DNA from: Streptomyces olivaceus
GTDB lineage: Bacteria; Actinomycetota; Actinomycetes; Streptomycetales; Streptomycetaceae
DNA: 64,000 nucleotides
Direction of reading: 5' to 3'
Assembly (NCBI RefSeq): GCF_000721235.1
Contig: NZ_JOFH01000004.1
Location: forward strand, 1-64,000
This document shows, in pieces, positions 9,205-17,421 of this stretch. The stretch's first letter is position 1, and each line of letters begins with the position of its first letter. The translations under genes were made by a program, and so were the position numbers. The notes under the pieces were generated by a model that was not told the DNA's origin, searched no databases, and worked only from the letters and a program-made list of their open reading frames with translations.

Positions 9205-9780
9205 ATGCACGTCCGTACACTGACCGGCTCCCTCGCCGCGACCCTGCTGATGTCGCTGCCCCTGCTGAGCGGCCAGGCCGCGGCCGCCGGCTCACCGGCC
9301 GACGCCGCGCCTTCCCCGGCCGCGGCCCGGGTCCTGACCTACGACGCGAGCGGTTCCGCGGAGTTCAGGTCCGCGGTGGACCGGGGCGCGGAGATCTGGA
9401 ACGAGAGCGTCGAAGGCGCGGAACTGCGGCCCGCCGCGGCCGGACAGCAGGCCAACATCCGCGTCCTGGCCGACGACGGCTGGCCGCGCGCCCTCACCAC
9501 CTCGCTGGGCAACGGCACGGTCTGGATCGGGCGTGAGGCGGTGAACGAGGGCCACAACACGGTGCGGATCTCGTCCCACGAACTCGGCCACATCCTGGGG
9601 CTGCCGGACCGCAAGCCCGGCCCCTGCTCCAGCCTGATGTCCGGGGCGAGCGCGGGTACCGAGTGCACGAACCCGTATCCGAACGCCGCGGAGAAGACGG
9701 AGGTCGAGGACAACTTCGCCGGCGCGGCCGCATCACCGTCGGCGGTCGCGCGGTCGGCCCCCGTCCTCGTCGCGGACTGA
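9205..9780 (+). CDS. snpA: Snapalysin-type secreted zinc metalloprotease (M7)
   Basis: Extracellular small neutral protease, 191 residues as preproenzyme. A signal peptide (ending GQAAAA) and short propeptide precede the mature domain, which starts near VLTYDASGSAEF. The zinc site reads SSHELGHILGLPDR, giving the HExxHxxGxxD pattern of M7 and metzincin-like proteases. The ATG at 9205 has AAGGAGG at 9193-9199; upstream in-frame Met codons are ignored. In well-known cases snpA is divergent from a LysR activator. Here the upstream gene is the co-directional small secreted protein and no LysR gene is visible. Confidence 0.94.
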   Translation: MHVRTLTGSLAATLLMSLPLLSGQAAAAGSPADAAPSPAAARVLTYDASGSAEFRSAVDRGAEIWNESVEGAELRPAAAGQQANIRVLADDGWPRALTTSLGNGTVWIGREAVNEGHNTVRISSHELGHILGLPDRKPGPCSSLMSGASAGTECTNPYPNAAEKTEVEDNFAGAAASPSAVARSAPVLVAD

Positions 9781-9789
9781 CCGGGTCTG

Positions 9790-9821
9790 GCCGTACGGCG
9801 CCTGGCCAGGTGCCGTACGGC
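9790..9821 (+). terminator. Hairpin terminator after snapalysin
   Basis: GCCGTACGGC occurs twice, flanking a CCTGGCCAGG core, so the whole segment folds into a long GC-rich hairpin directly after the protease stop. Confidence 0.65.
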
Positions 9822-9966
9822 TCCGGCCGGCGGTGAGCACCGGCCGGCGGGCACCGCCGGCGCCCCCGCGCGGGGCCACCCGAAAAATCGGGGGCTCGGG
9901 GACCACGGCCCGGATAACCTCACCCGGTCGTCGCACCTCTTCCGCCCGCCGTCCGGAGAACCGCCC

Positions 9967-10866
9967 ATGCCCTGCCGTCCGGCCGTCTCCATCACGGAGT
10001 TCCCCGTCTCCGGTCCCGGGGCCGGGCCCTACGGAATCACTTCCGGACCGGACGGCGCGCTGTGGTTCACCATGGTCCACCACGGACGGATCGGCAGGAT
10101 CACACCGGACGGCGACACCACCTCGCACCGGCTCGAACCGGACACCGGCGGACCGTCGCTCATCGCCACGGGGCCCGACGGCGCCCTGTGGTTCACCGAG
10201 TTCCGCGGGCATCGCATCGGACGCATCGGCACGGCCGGGGAGATCACCTCCTTCCCACTGCCGACTCCGGACGCCGGCCCGTTCGGCATCGTGGCCGGCC
10301 CCGACGACGCGCTGTGGTTCACCGAGGCCGGCGCCGACCGCGTCGGCCGCATCACGACCGACGGCCGTGTCACCGAGTTCCCCCTCCCCGTCACGGGGGC
10401 CTTTCCGTCGGCCATCGCCTCGGGCCCGGACGACCGGCTGTGGTTCACGATGAACCAGGCGAACGCGATCGGTGCCGTCACGTGCGACGGTGCCGTGACC
10501 GTCCACGCGCTGCCCACGCCCGCCGCCGCCCCTGTCGGCATCACGGCCGGCGGCGACGGCGCCCTCTGGTTCGTCGAGATCGGAGCCGGCCGGATCGGGC
10601 GGATCACGACGGACGGCCGGATCGACGAGTACGACCTGCCCGACCCCTCGTGCCGCCCGCACGCCATCACGGCCGGCGCCGACGGGGACTGCTGGTTCAC
10701 CGAGTGGGGCGCCAACCGCGTCGGACGGATCACCCCCGACGGCCGGATCGACGAGTACGGCCTGACGAGCCCGTCCTCGGAACCCCACGGCATCGTCCTG
10801 GGGCCGGACGGCGCGCTGTGGACCGCGCTGGAGACCGGGGCGGTCGCCCGCGTCGACGCGGGCTGA
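9967..10866 (+). CDS. vgb: Virginiamycin B lyase homologue (Vgb-like seven-bladed beta-propeller)
   Basis: The family linearises streptogramin B antibiotics by an elimination at the ester bond. 299 residues, built of about seven repeats of roughly 42 residues with the pattern GPDGALWFTE...RIGRI..DG...EF.LP. The C-terminal blades carry conserved family stretches (PHAITAG...WFTEWGANRVGRI and PHGIVLGPDGALW). No signal peptide, so cytosolic. GGAGA precedes the ATG. It stands between snapalysin and a TetX-like monooxygenase. Many streptomycete homologues are not proven resistance genes, so activity on streptogramins is a family inference. Confidence 0.88.
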   Translation: MPCRPAVSITEFPVSGPGAGPYGITSGPDGALWFTMVHHGRIGRITPDGDTTSHRLEPDTGGPSLIATGPDGALWFTEFRGHRIGRIGTAGEITSFPLPTPDAGPFGIVAGPDDALWFTEAGADRVGRITTDGRVTEFPLPVTGAFPSAIASGPDDRLWFTMNQANAIGAVTCDGAVTVHALPTPAAAPVGITAGGDGALWFVEIGAGRIGRITTDGRIDEYDLPDPSCRPHAITAGADGDCWFTEWGANRVGRITPDGRIDEYGLTSPSSEPHGIVLGPDGALWTALETGAVARVDAG

Positions 10867-11049
10867 GACGGCACGACGCGCCGCGGCCGGTGCCGCGGCA
10901 CCGGTGACGTGCCGGAACACCGTCGAGGGTGGTCGAGAGCTGTCGGTGGCATGTCGGCGCGATGTCGGTGGATCGTCGGCGGCGACTGACACCTTTCCGT
11001 GGACGGCCGCCGGGACCGCACCGGACGGCACGCAACGGAAGGAGCCACC

Positions 11050-12189
11050 ATGCCCATCCCAGTCACCGTCGTCGGCGCCGGACTCGGCGGACTCACCCTG
11101 GCCCGCGTCCTGCACGTCCACGGGATACCCGTCACCGTGTACGAGGCGGACCCCTCCCCGTCGGCACGGCCCCAGGGCGGACTGCTGGACATCCACGACG
11201 ACAGCGGGCAACTCGCGCTGCGGGCCGCCGGCCTGACGGACGAGTTCCGCGCGATGGTTCTGCCGGGGCGCCAGGCCCTGCGGCTCCTGGACCGGGACGG
11301 AACCGTCCTGCTCGACCAGCCCGACGACGGAACGGGCACACGCCCCGAGGTCCACCGCGGCGACCTGCGGCAGCTCCTGCTCGACTCGCTGCCGGCGGGC
11401 ACCGTGCGGTGGGGGCACAAGGCCGCCCGCCTCCGTGCTCTTGCCGGGGGCCGCCACGAAGTGACGTTCGCCGACGGCACCACCGTCGTCACCGGCCTCC
11501 TGGTCGGCGCGGACGGGGCCTGGTCACGGGTCAGGCCGCTGGTGTCCGCCGCCGCACCCGAGTACATCGGGAAGTCGGTCGTCGAGACCTACCTGTTCGA
11601 CGCCGACGCCCGGCACCCGGCCGCCTCGAAGGCGGTGGGCGGCGGAATGCTGATCGCTCCCTCGCCCGGCCGGGAGATCTTCGCCCACCGGGAGAAGGAC
11701 GACACCCTGCACGCCTACGTGGGACTGGCCGAGCCGCAGGAGTGGTTCGCCGCCACCGACTTCGGCGACGCCGCGGCCGCCACCGAGTGGATCGCGCGGG
11801 CGTTCGCCGGCTGGGCGCCGGAACTCACCGCGCTGATCACCGACACCGACACCGCGCCGGTCCTGCGTCCGCTCTTCGCCTTGGCGCCCGGACACCGCTG
11901 GGACCGGGTCCCGGGGGTCACCCTGCTCGGTGACGCCGCCCACCTCTCCGCCCCCAACGGCGAGGGCGCCAACCTCGCCATGCTGGACGGCGCCGACCTC
12001 GGCCTGGCGCTCGCCGCGCACCCCGACGACCCCGAGGCGGCACTCGCCCGGTACGAGGCGGTCATGTTTCCCCGCAGCGCGGAGACCGCGACCGACGAGA
12101 TGCCGTCGTTCGACTCCGCGGACAACACCGCCCAGGGCTTGCTCGACCTGTTCACCGAGAAGGCGGCGGACGGTCCCCACGGGCACTGA
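11050..12189 (+). CDS. FAD-dependent monooxygenase, TetX-like
   Basis: Class A flavoprotein hydroxylase of about 379 residues. The N-terminal Rossmann motif is VVGAGLGGLTLA, there is a DG-type segment (VGADGAWSRVR), and the second FAD motif is LLGDAAHLSAPNGEGANLA, very like TetX. GGAAGGAG lies 7 bases before the ATG. Family members hydroxylate aromatic or polyketide substrates with NAD(P)H, and TetX itself inactivates tetracyclines. Substrate is not predictable here. Next to the Vgb homologue it could belong to a small detoxification island, which is inference. A terminator follows. Confidence 0.9.
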   Translation: MPIPVTVVGAGLGGLTLARVLHVHGIPVTVYEADPSPSARPQGGLLDIHDDSGQLALRAAGLTDEFRAMVLPGRQALRLLDRDGTVLLDQPDDGTGTRPEVHRGDLRQLLLDSLPAGTVRWGHKAARLRALAGGRHEVTFADGTTVVTGLLVGADGAWSRVRPLVSAAAPEYIGKSVVETYLFDADARHPAASKAVGGGMLIAPSPGREIFAHREKDDTLHAYVGLAEPQEWFAATDFGDAAAATEWIARAFAGWAPELTALITDTDTAPVLRPLFALAPGHRWDRVPGVTLLGDAAHLSAPNGEGANLAMLDGADLGLALAAHPDDPEAALARYEAVMFPRSAETATDEMPSFDSADNTAQGLLDLFTEKAADGPHGH

Positions 12190-12197
12190 CGTACGGG

Positions 12198-12219
12198 GCG
12201 GGTCCCGTGCCGGACCCGC
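12198..12219 (+). terminator. Hairpin after the TetX-like gene
   Basis: GCGGGTCC and GGACCCGC pair across a 6-base loop, 9 bases after the stop codon. Confidence 0.5.
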
Positions 12220-12258
12220 TTTCGGCGGAGCTCCGAGGCGCTGGTGTACCGTCCCGAG

Positions 12259-13101
12259 GTGACTGAATCCTCCACCGATCTCGCGAGCCGCACTCCGCGC
12301 AGTTCCGGCGTCCAGTCGGTCGCCCGGGCGGCGGCGCTGCTGGGGGCCGTGGTGGACAGCCCGTCCGGCGGTGCGACCCTCACCGAGCTGTCCAAGCTCA
12401 CCGGGCTGAACGTGAGCACCGTGCACCGGCTGCTGGGAACACTGTGCGCGGAGGGCCTGCTCTGCCGCTCCCGTGAGGGTGACCGGTTCCAGCCCGGACC
12501 GGTACTGCTGCGGCTCGGCCGCAGGTCGCTGGCGTCCACCGGGCTGCCGGAGGTCACCGCGGTCCTCAAGGAACTGGCGGACGCGACCGGGGAGACCGCG
12601 AGCATCGGCATGCGCCGCGGCGACCGCGTACTGGTGCTCGTCTCCGTCCAGTCCGAGCAGCCGCTGCGGTACCTGGGCGAGCCGGGGGTGTCCGTGCCGC
12701 TGACGCGGACGGCGATGGGCGTCGCCCTGCTGGCCTTCGACACCCCCTCGCCGCGGCAGCGGACTCCGGGACAGCGCCGGGGCGGCGACGAGCAGGCCGG
12801 CCCCGACCCGACCGAGGACACCGAGGCCACCGAGGACGCCGAGAAGTGGTCCTGGCACGTGCGGCTGCTCGCCGCGCAGTTCCGGGGCTATGCCGTGCTC
12901 GACGGCGCCGACGGCAGTGGCCTGCGCGGACTCGCCGCGCCCGTGGACAGCGGATCGCCCTACATCCAGCTGGCCGTCGACATCCAGGGGCCGGCGGGGC
13001 GCATGACCGACGACCGTCTGGACGCGCTCGGTGCGCGGGTGGTCGCCGCGGCGGACAGCCTGCGGGGCCTGCCGGTCGCCCTGGCCCTCGGACAGCTCTG
13101 A
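12259..13101 (+). CDS. IclR-family transcriptional regulator
   Basis: About 280 residues. An N-terminal winged helix (VQSVARAAALL ... LTELSKLTGLNVSTVHRLLGTL) is followed by an IclR effector domain (TGETASIGMRRGDRVLVL ... PLTRTAMGVALLAF). A hydrophilic Pro/Asp/Glu-rich insertion sits about two-thirds along, where the effector domain usually continues directly, so part of the ligand pocket may differ. Start: GTG at 12259 or GTG five codons earlier at 12244. It lies immediately upstream of the sulfur-type transporter cassette, whose promoter holds a palindrome fitting an IclR site, so local control is likely. Confidence 0.9.
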   Translation: MTESSTDLASRTPRSSGVQSVARAAALLGAVVDSPSGGATLTELSKLTGLNVSTVHRLLGTLCAEGLLCRSREGDRFQPGPVLLRLGRRSLASTGLPEVTAVLKELADATGETASIGMRRGDRVLVLVSVQSEQPLRYLGEPGVSVPLTRTAMGVALLAFDTPSPRQRTPGQRRGGDEQAGPDPTEDTEATEDAEKWSWHVRLLAAQFRGYAVLDGADGSGLRGLAAPVDSGSPYIQLAVDIQGPAGRMTDDRLDALGARVVAAADSLRGLPVALALGQL

Positions 13102-13249
13102 CGACTCTCCCCCTGCCGGACCGATCTCGGGCCTGTCCCGGGCCGAACATGTCAATCATGTTGCAGCCCTCGGCTCCTCCGCCGGATCCGTGGCGCCCCA
13201 ACACGCCGTGCCATCAAGGGAGACGAGCCTTCCCGCAGAGTGAAATCCC

Positions 13250-13302
13250 TTCGCGTATCGCGAAAAGAGTCCGTTGACGGGCGTGTGGGGCCCGCCTACA
13301 GT
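13250..13302 (+). promoter_or_regulatory. Palindromic operator plus sigma-70-type promoter of the sulfur cassette
   Basis: TTCGCG-TAT-CGCGAA is a perfect inverted repeat at 13250-13264. Nine bases on, TTGACG (13274-13279) and TACAGT (13297-13302) form -35 and -10 boxes with an ideal 17-base spacer. An AGGAGG ribosome site and the ATG of the next gene follow about 30 bases downstream. Binding of the adjacent IclR protein to the palindrome is inferred from position. Confidence 0.7.
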
Positions 13303-13335
13303 CATCGGCAGTTCGAGGACAGGAGGGAGGGCAGC

Positions 13336-14208
13336 ATGACGACGCAAGCGCACGGCGACCCGATCGTCATCTCCCGCAACCACCCCGTCTTCGACCTCCC
13401 CGAGATCGTCGCCACGGAGCACGGCCTGTTCGAGCAGGCCGGTCTCGACGTCCGCCTCGCGCACAACACCCCGTCCCGGGAGCGCGAGTCCCGCGACCCG
13501 ATCGCGCGCCGCAAGGAGGCCCTCTTCGAGTCGGAGCGCGCCGACCTGTTCAACCTGTGCGAGTGGGGCGGCATCGACCGGCTCGAACGCAACCGGCGCG
13601 GCGGCTACATCGGTTACCTGCGCCCGGCGGTCGTCGCCCAGGGCCTGATCAGCTTCGACCCGGCGCTGGGCGAACCGCACGACGTGAGCGGCATACCCGT
13701 GGGCGTCAACGAGTTCACCGGCTCGCACTACACCGCTCTGCACCTGCTCGAAGGCACCGTCCCCCGCGACCGGATCACCCTGGAGCACGTGGGCCCGCCG
13801 TCCGCCCGCCTGGAGGCGGCCGCCACCGGGAGCATCCGCGCCGTGATGCTCATGGAGCCCTATCTCACCCTCGCCCTGGAGCGCGGAGCCCACCTGCTGG
13901 GCTGCTACTTCTACCGGGGCACACAGGTCGTGGCACCGCACCTGCCCGCCGAGCGGCTCGACGTCTACATGTCCGCCGTCAACGCGGCCGTCGACATCAT
14001 CAACGCCGACCGCTCGGCCTGGGCCGGACACATCGTCAGCGAGCTCGAAGGCTCGCTCGCCCCCGGTCGGCTGCGTCCGGACTACCACCGCTACACGCAC
14101 GCCACTCCCTTCACGCGGGAGCGGTTCACCGAAAGCTACGCGTGGATGACCTCCTGGCAACTCACCGACGGGCGCAGCGGTTACGACACGCTGCTGGCCC
14201 TGCGGTAG
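13336..14208 (+). CDS. Cytoplasmic SsuA/DszB-fold protein (paralogue 1)
   Basis: 290 residues resembling nitrate/sulfonate-type substrate-binding proteins (SsuA/NMT1 fold) but with no signal peptide, so it should stay in the cytoplasm. It is a clear paralogue of the protein at 17422-18327: both share CEWGxI (Cys75 here), GSHYxALxxLEG, LMEPxxT and a WMxSW motif near the C-terminus. Cytoplasmic members of this fold include the sulfinate desulfinase DszB. In DszB a catalytic Cys sits in an SNCPV segment, where this protein reads SRNHPV, so any enzymatic role would need other residues. It is the first gene after the promoter at 13274 and is followed by a Cys-rich leader peptide. Role unproven: organosulfur enzyme or substrate sensor. 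Confidence 0.78.
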   Translation: MTTQAHGDPIVISRNHPVFDLPEIVATEHGLFEQAGLDVRLAHNTPSRERESRDPIARRKEALFESERADLFNLCEWGGIDRLERNRRGGYIGYLRPAVVAQGLISFDPALGEPHDVSGIPVGVNEFTGSHYTALHLLEGTVPRDRITLEHVGPPSARLEAAATGSIRAVMLMEPYLTLALERGAHLLGCYFYRGTQVVAPHLPAERLDVYMSAVNAAVDIINADRSAWAGHIVSELEGSLAPGRLRPDYHRYTHATPFTRERFTESYAWMTSWQLTDGRSGYDTLLALR

Positions 14209-14229
14209 GCGAGGGGACGGGACATCGCG

Positions 14230-14346
14230 ATGACCGGAGAGCCGCGGCCCCCGAGGGCCCTCACCCGCCGCTACCACGTCGATCTCTGTCTGCTCGCCGG
14301 CTGTCTGTGTACCGGCGCGCTCCGCGACGGCCCCGCTTTGCGCTGA
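14230..14346 (+). CDS. Cys-rich leader peptide (putative cysteine-responsive attenuator)
   Basis: A 38-codon ORF starting ATG, with central residues RRYHVDLCLLAGCLCTG, containing three Cys codons within eight positions. The RRxHVDLxR/L...C pattern is that of the short leader peptides found upstream of actinobacterial sulfur-assimilation operons, where Cys-tRNA supply is thought to set downstream expression. It lies 233 bp before the lipoprotein of the ABC transporter. The following 14347-14578 is GC-rich with self-complementary stretches, consistent with attenuator structure. This is the strongest hint that the cassette handles sulfur compounds. Too short for automatic gene callers. Confidence 0.7.
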   Translation: MTGEPRPPRALTRRYHVDLCLLAGCLCTGALRDGPALR

Positions 14347-14578
14347 CGGCGTTCCGTTCCTCCCCCGGCGCGGCATGCGCCGAACGCGGCCCGCGACGCG
14401 GTCGCCGCACGGCCACGCGGGAGCGCACGCCGTGACTGCGCACGGGTGACCCGCCCCGCCCGCCGGTCGTCGCGACGCCCCTCACACCGCCGCCGCGTGT
14501 CCTGACGTGCCCACCCCCGCTGCCCCTCCTTCCCCTCCTTCCCGCCCCTTTCCCCTTCTCCGCCCGGGAGACCGCACC

Positions 14579-15634
14579 ATGACCAGTCCTTCCTTCTTCC
14601 GTCCCGACCGCCGGACCACGGCGCCCTCCGCCCAGGGGCCGGGCCGCCGGACCCTGTTGCGCTCGGGAGGCGGGCTGCTGGCCGCGGCCGGTCTCGCCCC
14701 GCTGCTCGCGGCGTGCGGAGAATCCGGCGGCGGCAAGGACGGCGGCAGCTCGGCGCGCGTGGAGGACACCCAGGCCGGGACGGCGGGCGCGGTGATCAGG
14801 CCGATCAGTGAACAGCAGCGTCTGGTGGGCGACCTGGACCTCACCTACGTCGCGGGGACCGGACCGGGCGACGTGCAGAACAAGCTGCTCTCCGGGGCCC
14901 TCGACGTGGCCAGCATGGGCCCCGTCGGCGCCGCCGTCTCCCAGGCCGCCGGCGCCGACGTGCTGATCTTCTCCACCAGCCTGGCCAACCACGTGCGGTG
15001 GCTGGTGCCGGAGAACAGCCCCTACCGCACCGTCAAGGACCTGCGCGGCAAGAAGGTCGCCACGCCGCCGAAGAACAGCGACGCCTACCGCTCCACCCAA
15101 CTCGCCACCGCTGTCAACGACATCGACTTCGAGGAGGACTACGAGGTCCATCCCGGCGCCGTACTCGCCGGACTCTCCCTCTTCGAGCGCGGTGACGTGG
15201 ACGCCATCGTCACCATCGAGCCGAACGCCACCCGGCTGGTCGCCAAGGGGGCGCGGCAACTCGTCACGGTCACCGGCCTGTGGCAGCAGGGCACCGGCAG
15301 CGACGCCGGACTTTTCCTCAACGGACAGGGCGCCAAGCGCAGTTGGGTGGAACGGAACGGCAAGGCGGCAGCCGGTCTCGCCAGACTCCGGCTGCGGGCC
15401 CACGAGTACATCCACGACCACCCCGAGATCCTCGCCGAGCTGCACGAGTCCTACGGCATCCCGGCCTCGGAGAAGAAGGCCGTGGCGCTGCTGCCCGAGC
15501 GGCTCGCCGGGATCTACCCCGTCGAGTGGGGCGAGGCCTCGTTCACCAGCATGCGCGAGCAGTTGAAGGTCGCCGCCCGGACGGGACTGATCAGAGCCGT
15601 GCCCGAGAAGACCGTCTACCGGGACCTGGGGTGA
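14579..15634 (+). CDS. Substrate-binding lipoprotein of an SsuA/TauA-like ABC importer
   Basis: 351 residues, exported and lipid-anchored. The N-terminus has RRTLLRSGGGLLAAAGLAP followed by the lipobox LLAAC (Cys46); the twin Arg makes Tat export plausible. The mature part is an NMT1/SsuA-type binding protein (GDVQNKLLSGALDVASMG; LRGKKVATPPKNSDAYR). It would capture the imported compound, probably an organosulfur acid judging by the leader peptide upstream. Its stop overlaps the permease GTG, so the two are coupled. Confidence 0.9.
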   Translation: MTSPSFFRPDRRTTAPSAQGPGRRTLLRSGGGLLAAAGLAPLLAACGESGGGKDGGSSARVEDTQAGTAGAVIRPISEQQRLVGDLDLTYVAGTGPGDVQNKLLSGALDVASMGPVGAAVSQAAGADVLIFSTSLANHVRWLVPENSPYRTVKDLRGKKVATPPKNSDAYRSTQLATAVNDIDFEEDYEVHPGAVLAGLSLFERGDVDAIVTIEPNATRLVAKGARQLVTVTGLWQQGTGSDAGLFLNGQGAKRSWVERNGKAAAGLARLRLRAHEYIHDHPEILAELHESYGIPASEKKAVALLPERLAGIYPVEWGEASFTSMREQLKVAARTGLIRAVPEKTVYRDLG

Positions 15635-16530
15635 GCACCGTGCCACGACACACCACGGTGAGCACCGCCCCCGCGCCGGCCGCCCCCTCTCCGCCAGACC
15701 CGGCGGCGACCGGCCCGACCGGCTCGGCCTCCTCCGCCCCCGGCCGGCGCGGACGACCCGCCCCGGGCAGGGCCGCCGTTCGCGCGGTGCTGCCGGCCGC
15801 GGCCTTCTTCGCGGTGCTCGTCGGCGGCTGGCAGCTCGTCGCGTCCCGCAGCGACAACGTACTGGTCCCGGACGTGCCGACCGTCTGGTCCGCACTGTCG
15901 GACACCGTCACCCAGCCCCTGTTCTACGACTCCCTCGGCGCCACCCTGCTGCGCGTCGGTCTCGGCTTCGCCCTGGCCTTCGTCACCGCGGTCGTGGTCG
16001 GCATCGCGATGGGCCGGGTGGAGTTCGTACGGCGCTTCTTCGAACCGGCGGTGCTGATCGGACTGACGGTGCCCGGCCTGGTGTGGGCCCTGCTGTGCGT
16101 CATCTGGTTCGGCGTCTCCCTCACCAACCCGGTGGTCGCCGTCGCCCTGTCCGCCGCGCCCGCCCTGACCCTGAGCATCTACCAGGGCACCCGCGCCATG
16201 GACTCCGAACTGCACGAGATGGCGTACGTCTACCGCTTCTCGCTCACCACCAAGCTGCGCTACCTGTGGCTGCCGTCGCTGCTGCCCGCGCTGCTGTCGG
16301 GCGCCCGTCTCGGCCTGTCGCTGTCCTGGAAGGTGATCGTGCTGGTGGAGATGTTCGGCATGTCCAGCGGAGTCGGCTACGAGCTCAACAACCAGTTCGC
16401 CGCGCAGAACGTCGCCGGTGTCCTCAGCTGGACCCTGCTCTTCGCACTCGTCATGGCGGTCCTGGAGTACGGCGTCCTCCAGAGCCTGGAACGACGCCTG
16501 GGACGCTGGCGGAAGGCGGCCACCGTATGA
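15631..16530 (+). CDS. ABC transporter permease (SsuC/TauC-like)
   Basis: About 299 residues with a Pro/Ala-rich cytoplasmic N-terminus of roughly 45 residues, then about six membrane helices. A BPD-permease segment is visible around ELHEMAYVYRFSLTTKLRYLWLP, where the EAA loop contacts the ATPase. The GTG start overlaps the preceding TGA and the stop overlaps the next ATG (ATGA), so lipoprotein, permease and ATPase form one tightly coupled unit. Confidence 0.92.
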   Translation: MSTVPRHTTVSTAPAPAAPSPPDPAATGPTGSASSAPGRRGRPAPGRAAVRAVLPAAAFFAVLVGGWQLVASRSDNVLVPDVPTVWSALSDTVTQPLFYDSLGATLLRVGLGFALAFVTAVVVGIAMGRVEFVRRFFEPAVLIGLTVPGLVWALLCVIWFGVSLTNPVVAVALSAAPALTLSIYQGTRAMDSELHEMAYVYRFSLTTKLRYLWLPSLLPALLSGARLGLSLSWKVIVLVEMFGMSSGVGYELNNQFAAQNVAGVLSWTLLFALVMAVLEYGVLQSLERRLGRWRKAATV

Positions 16531-17357
16531 CCGGCACCGACACCGACACGACGTCCGGCGCTCCGGCCGAGCGCCCGCGGCAGCGTCCGTACGCCGTCCT
16601 CGACGGCGTGGGCAAGGAGTTCACCAGCGCCCGCACCGGCGAGCGCGAGACCGTCTTCGACGACTTCTCGCTCACCGTGCACCACGGCGAACTGGTGGCC
16701 GTCGTCGGCGCCTCCGGCACCGGCAAGACCACCTTGCTGCACCTGGTCGCGGGCCTCGAACACCCCGACTCCGGCCGGATCACGCTGAACGACGGGACAC
16801 TCGCCGACGGATCGCCCGGTCCCACCGGCGCGAACGGTACGGACGGCGCCGGGCCCCGGCTCGGTGTGGTCTTCCAGCAGCCGCGGCTGCTGGACTGGCT
16901 CTCCGTGCGCCGCAACGTCGAACTTGCCCTGACCAGCACGGGACTCGACCCGGCCGGAGCCTCGCAGGCGCTGGCCGACGTGGGCCTCGCGCAGTACGCC
17001 GACCGCTACCCGTCGGTGCTCTCCGGCGGGCAGCGCCAGCGCGCCGCCGTGGCCCGCGCCTTCGCCGTGCAGCCCGAACTCGTGCTCCTGGACGAACCGT
17101 TCAGCGCGCTGGACCAGCTGACCGCCCGGCGGCTGCGACTGCTGCTCCAGGACCTGTGGACGGCCCGCCCGCGCACCGGACTGCTCGTCACCCACAACCC
17201 CCTGGAAGCGGCCTTCCTCGCGGACCGCGTCATCGTCCTGGAAGGACGCCCCGCGCGCGTGCACGCCGAGTTCGCCATCGACCTGCCCAGGCCCCGCGCG
17301 CCCGAGGACCCGCGCGTCTTCACCCACCAGACCGAGATCCTCGCCGCACTGGGCTGA
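16527..17357 (+). CDS. ABC transporter ATPase (SsuB/TauB-like)
   Basis: 276 residues. Walker A GASGTGKTT, signature LSGGQRQR, Walker B LVLLDEPFSALD, and a switch His in VTHNPLEA. This is the nucleotide-binding subunit of the importer with the two preceding genes. A short Gly/Asn/Asp-rich insertion (DGSPGPTGANGTDGAG) lies between Walker A and the Q-loop, which is unusual for the family. ATGA overlap with the permease. Confidence 0.95.
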   Translation: MTGTDTDTTSGAPAERPRQRPYAVLDGVGKEFTSARTGERETVFDDFSLTVHHGELVAVVGASGTGKTTLLHLVAGLEHPDSGRITLNDGTLADGSPGPTGANGTDGAGPRLGVVFQQPRLLDWLSVRRNVELALTSTGLDPAGASQALADVGLAQYADRYPSVLSGGQRQRAAVARAFAVQPELVLLDEPFSALDQLTARRLRLLLQDLWTARPRTGLLVTHNPLEAAFLADRVIVLEGRPARVHAEFAIDLPRPRAPEDPRVFTHQTEILAALG

Positions 17358-17421
17358 ACCCGGCCCCCGCCCCGAGCCAACTCGCCGCAACGGCAACCCC
17401 ACCGAAAGGAACCCGCCTGCC

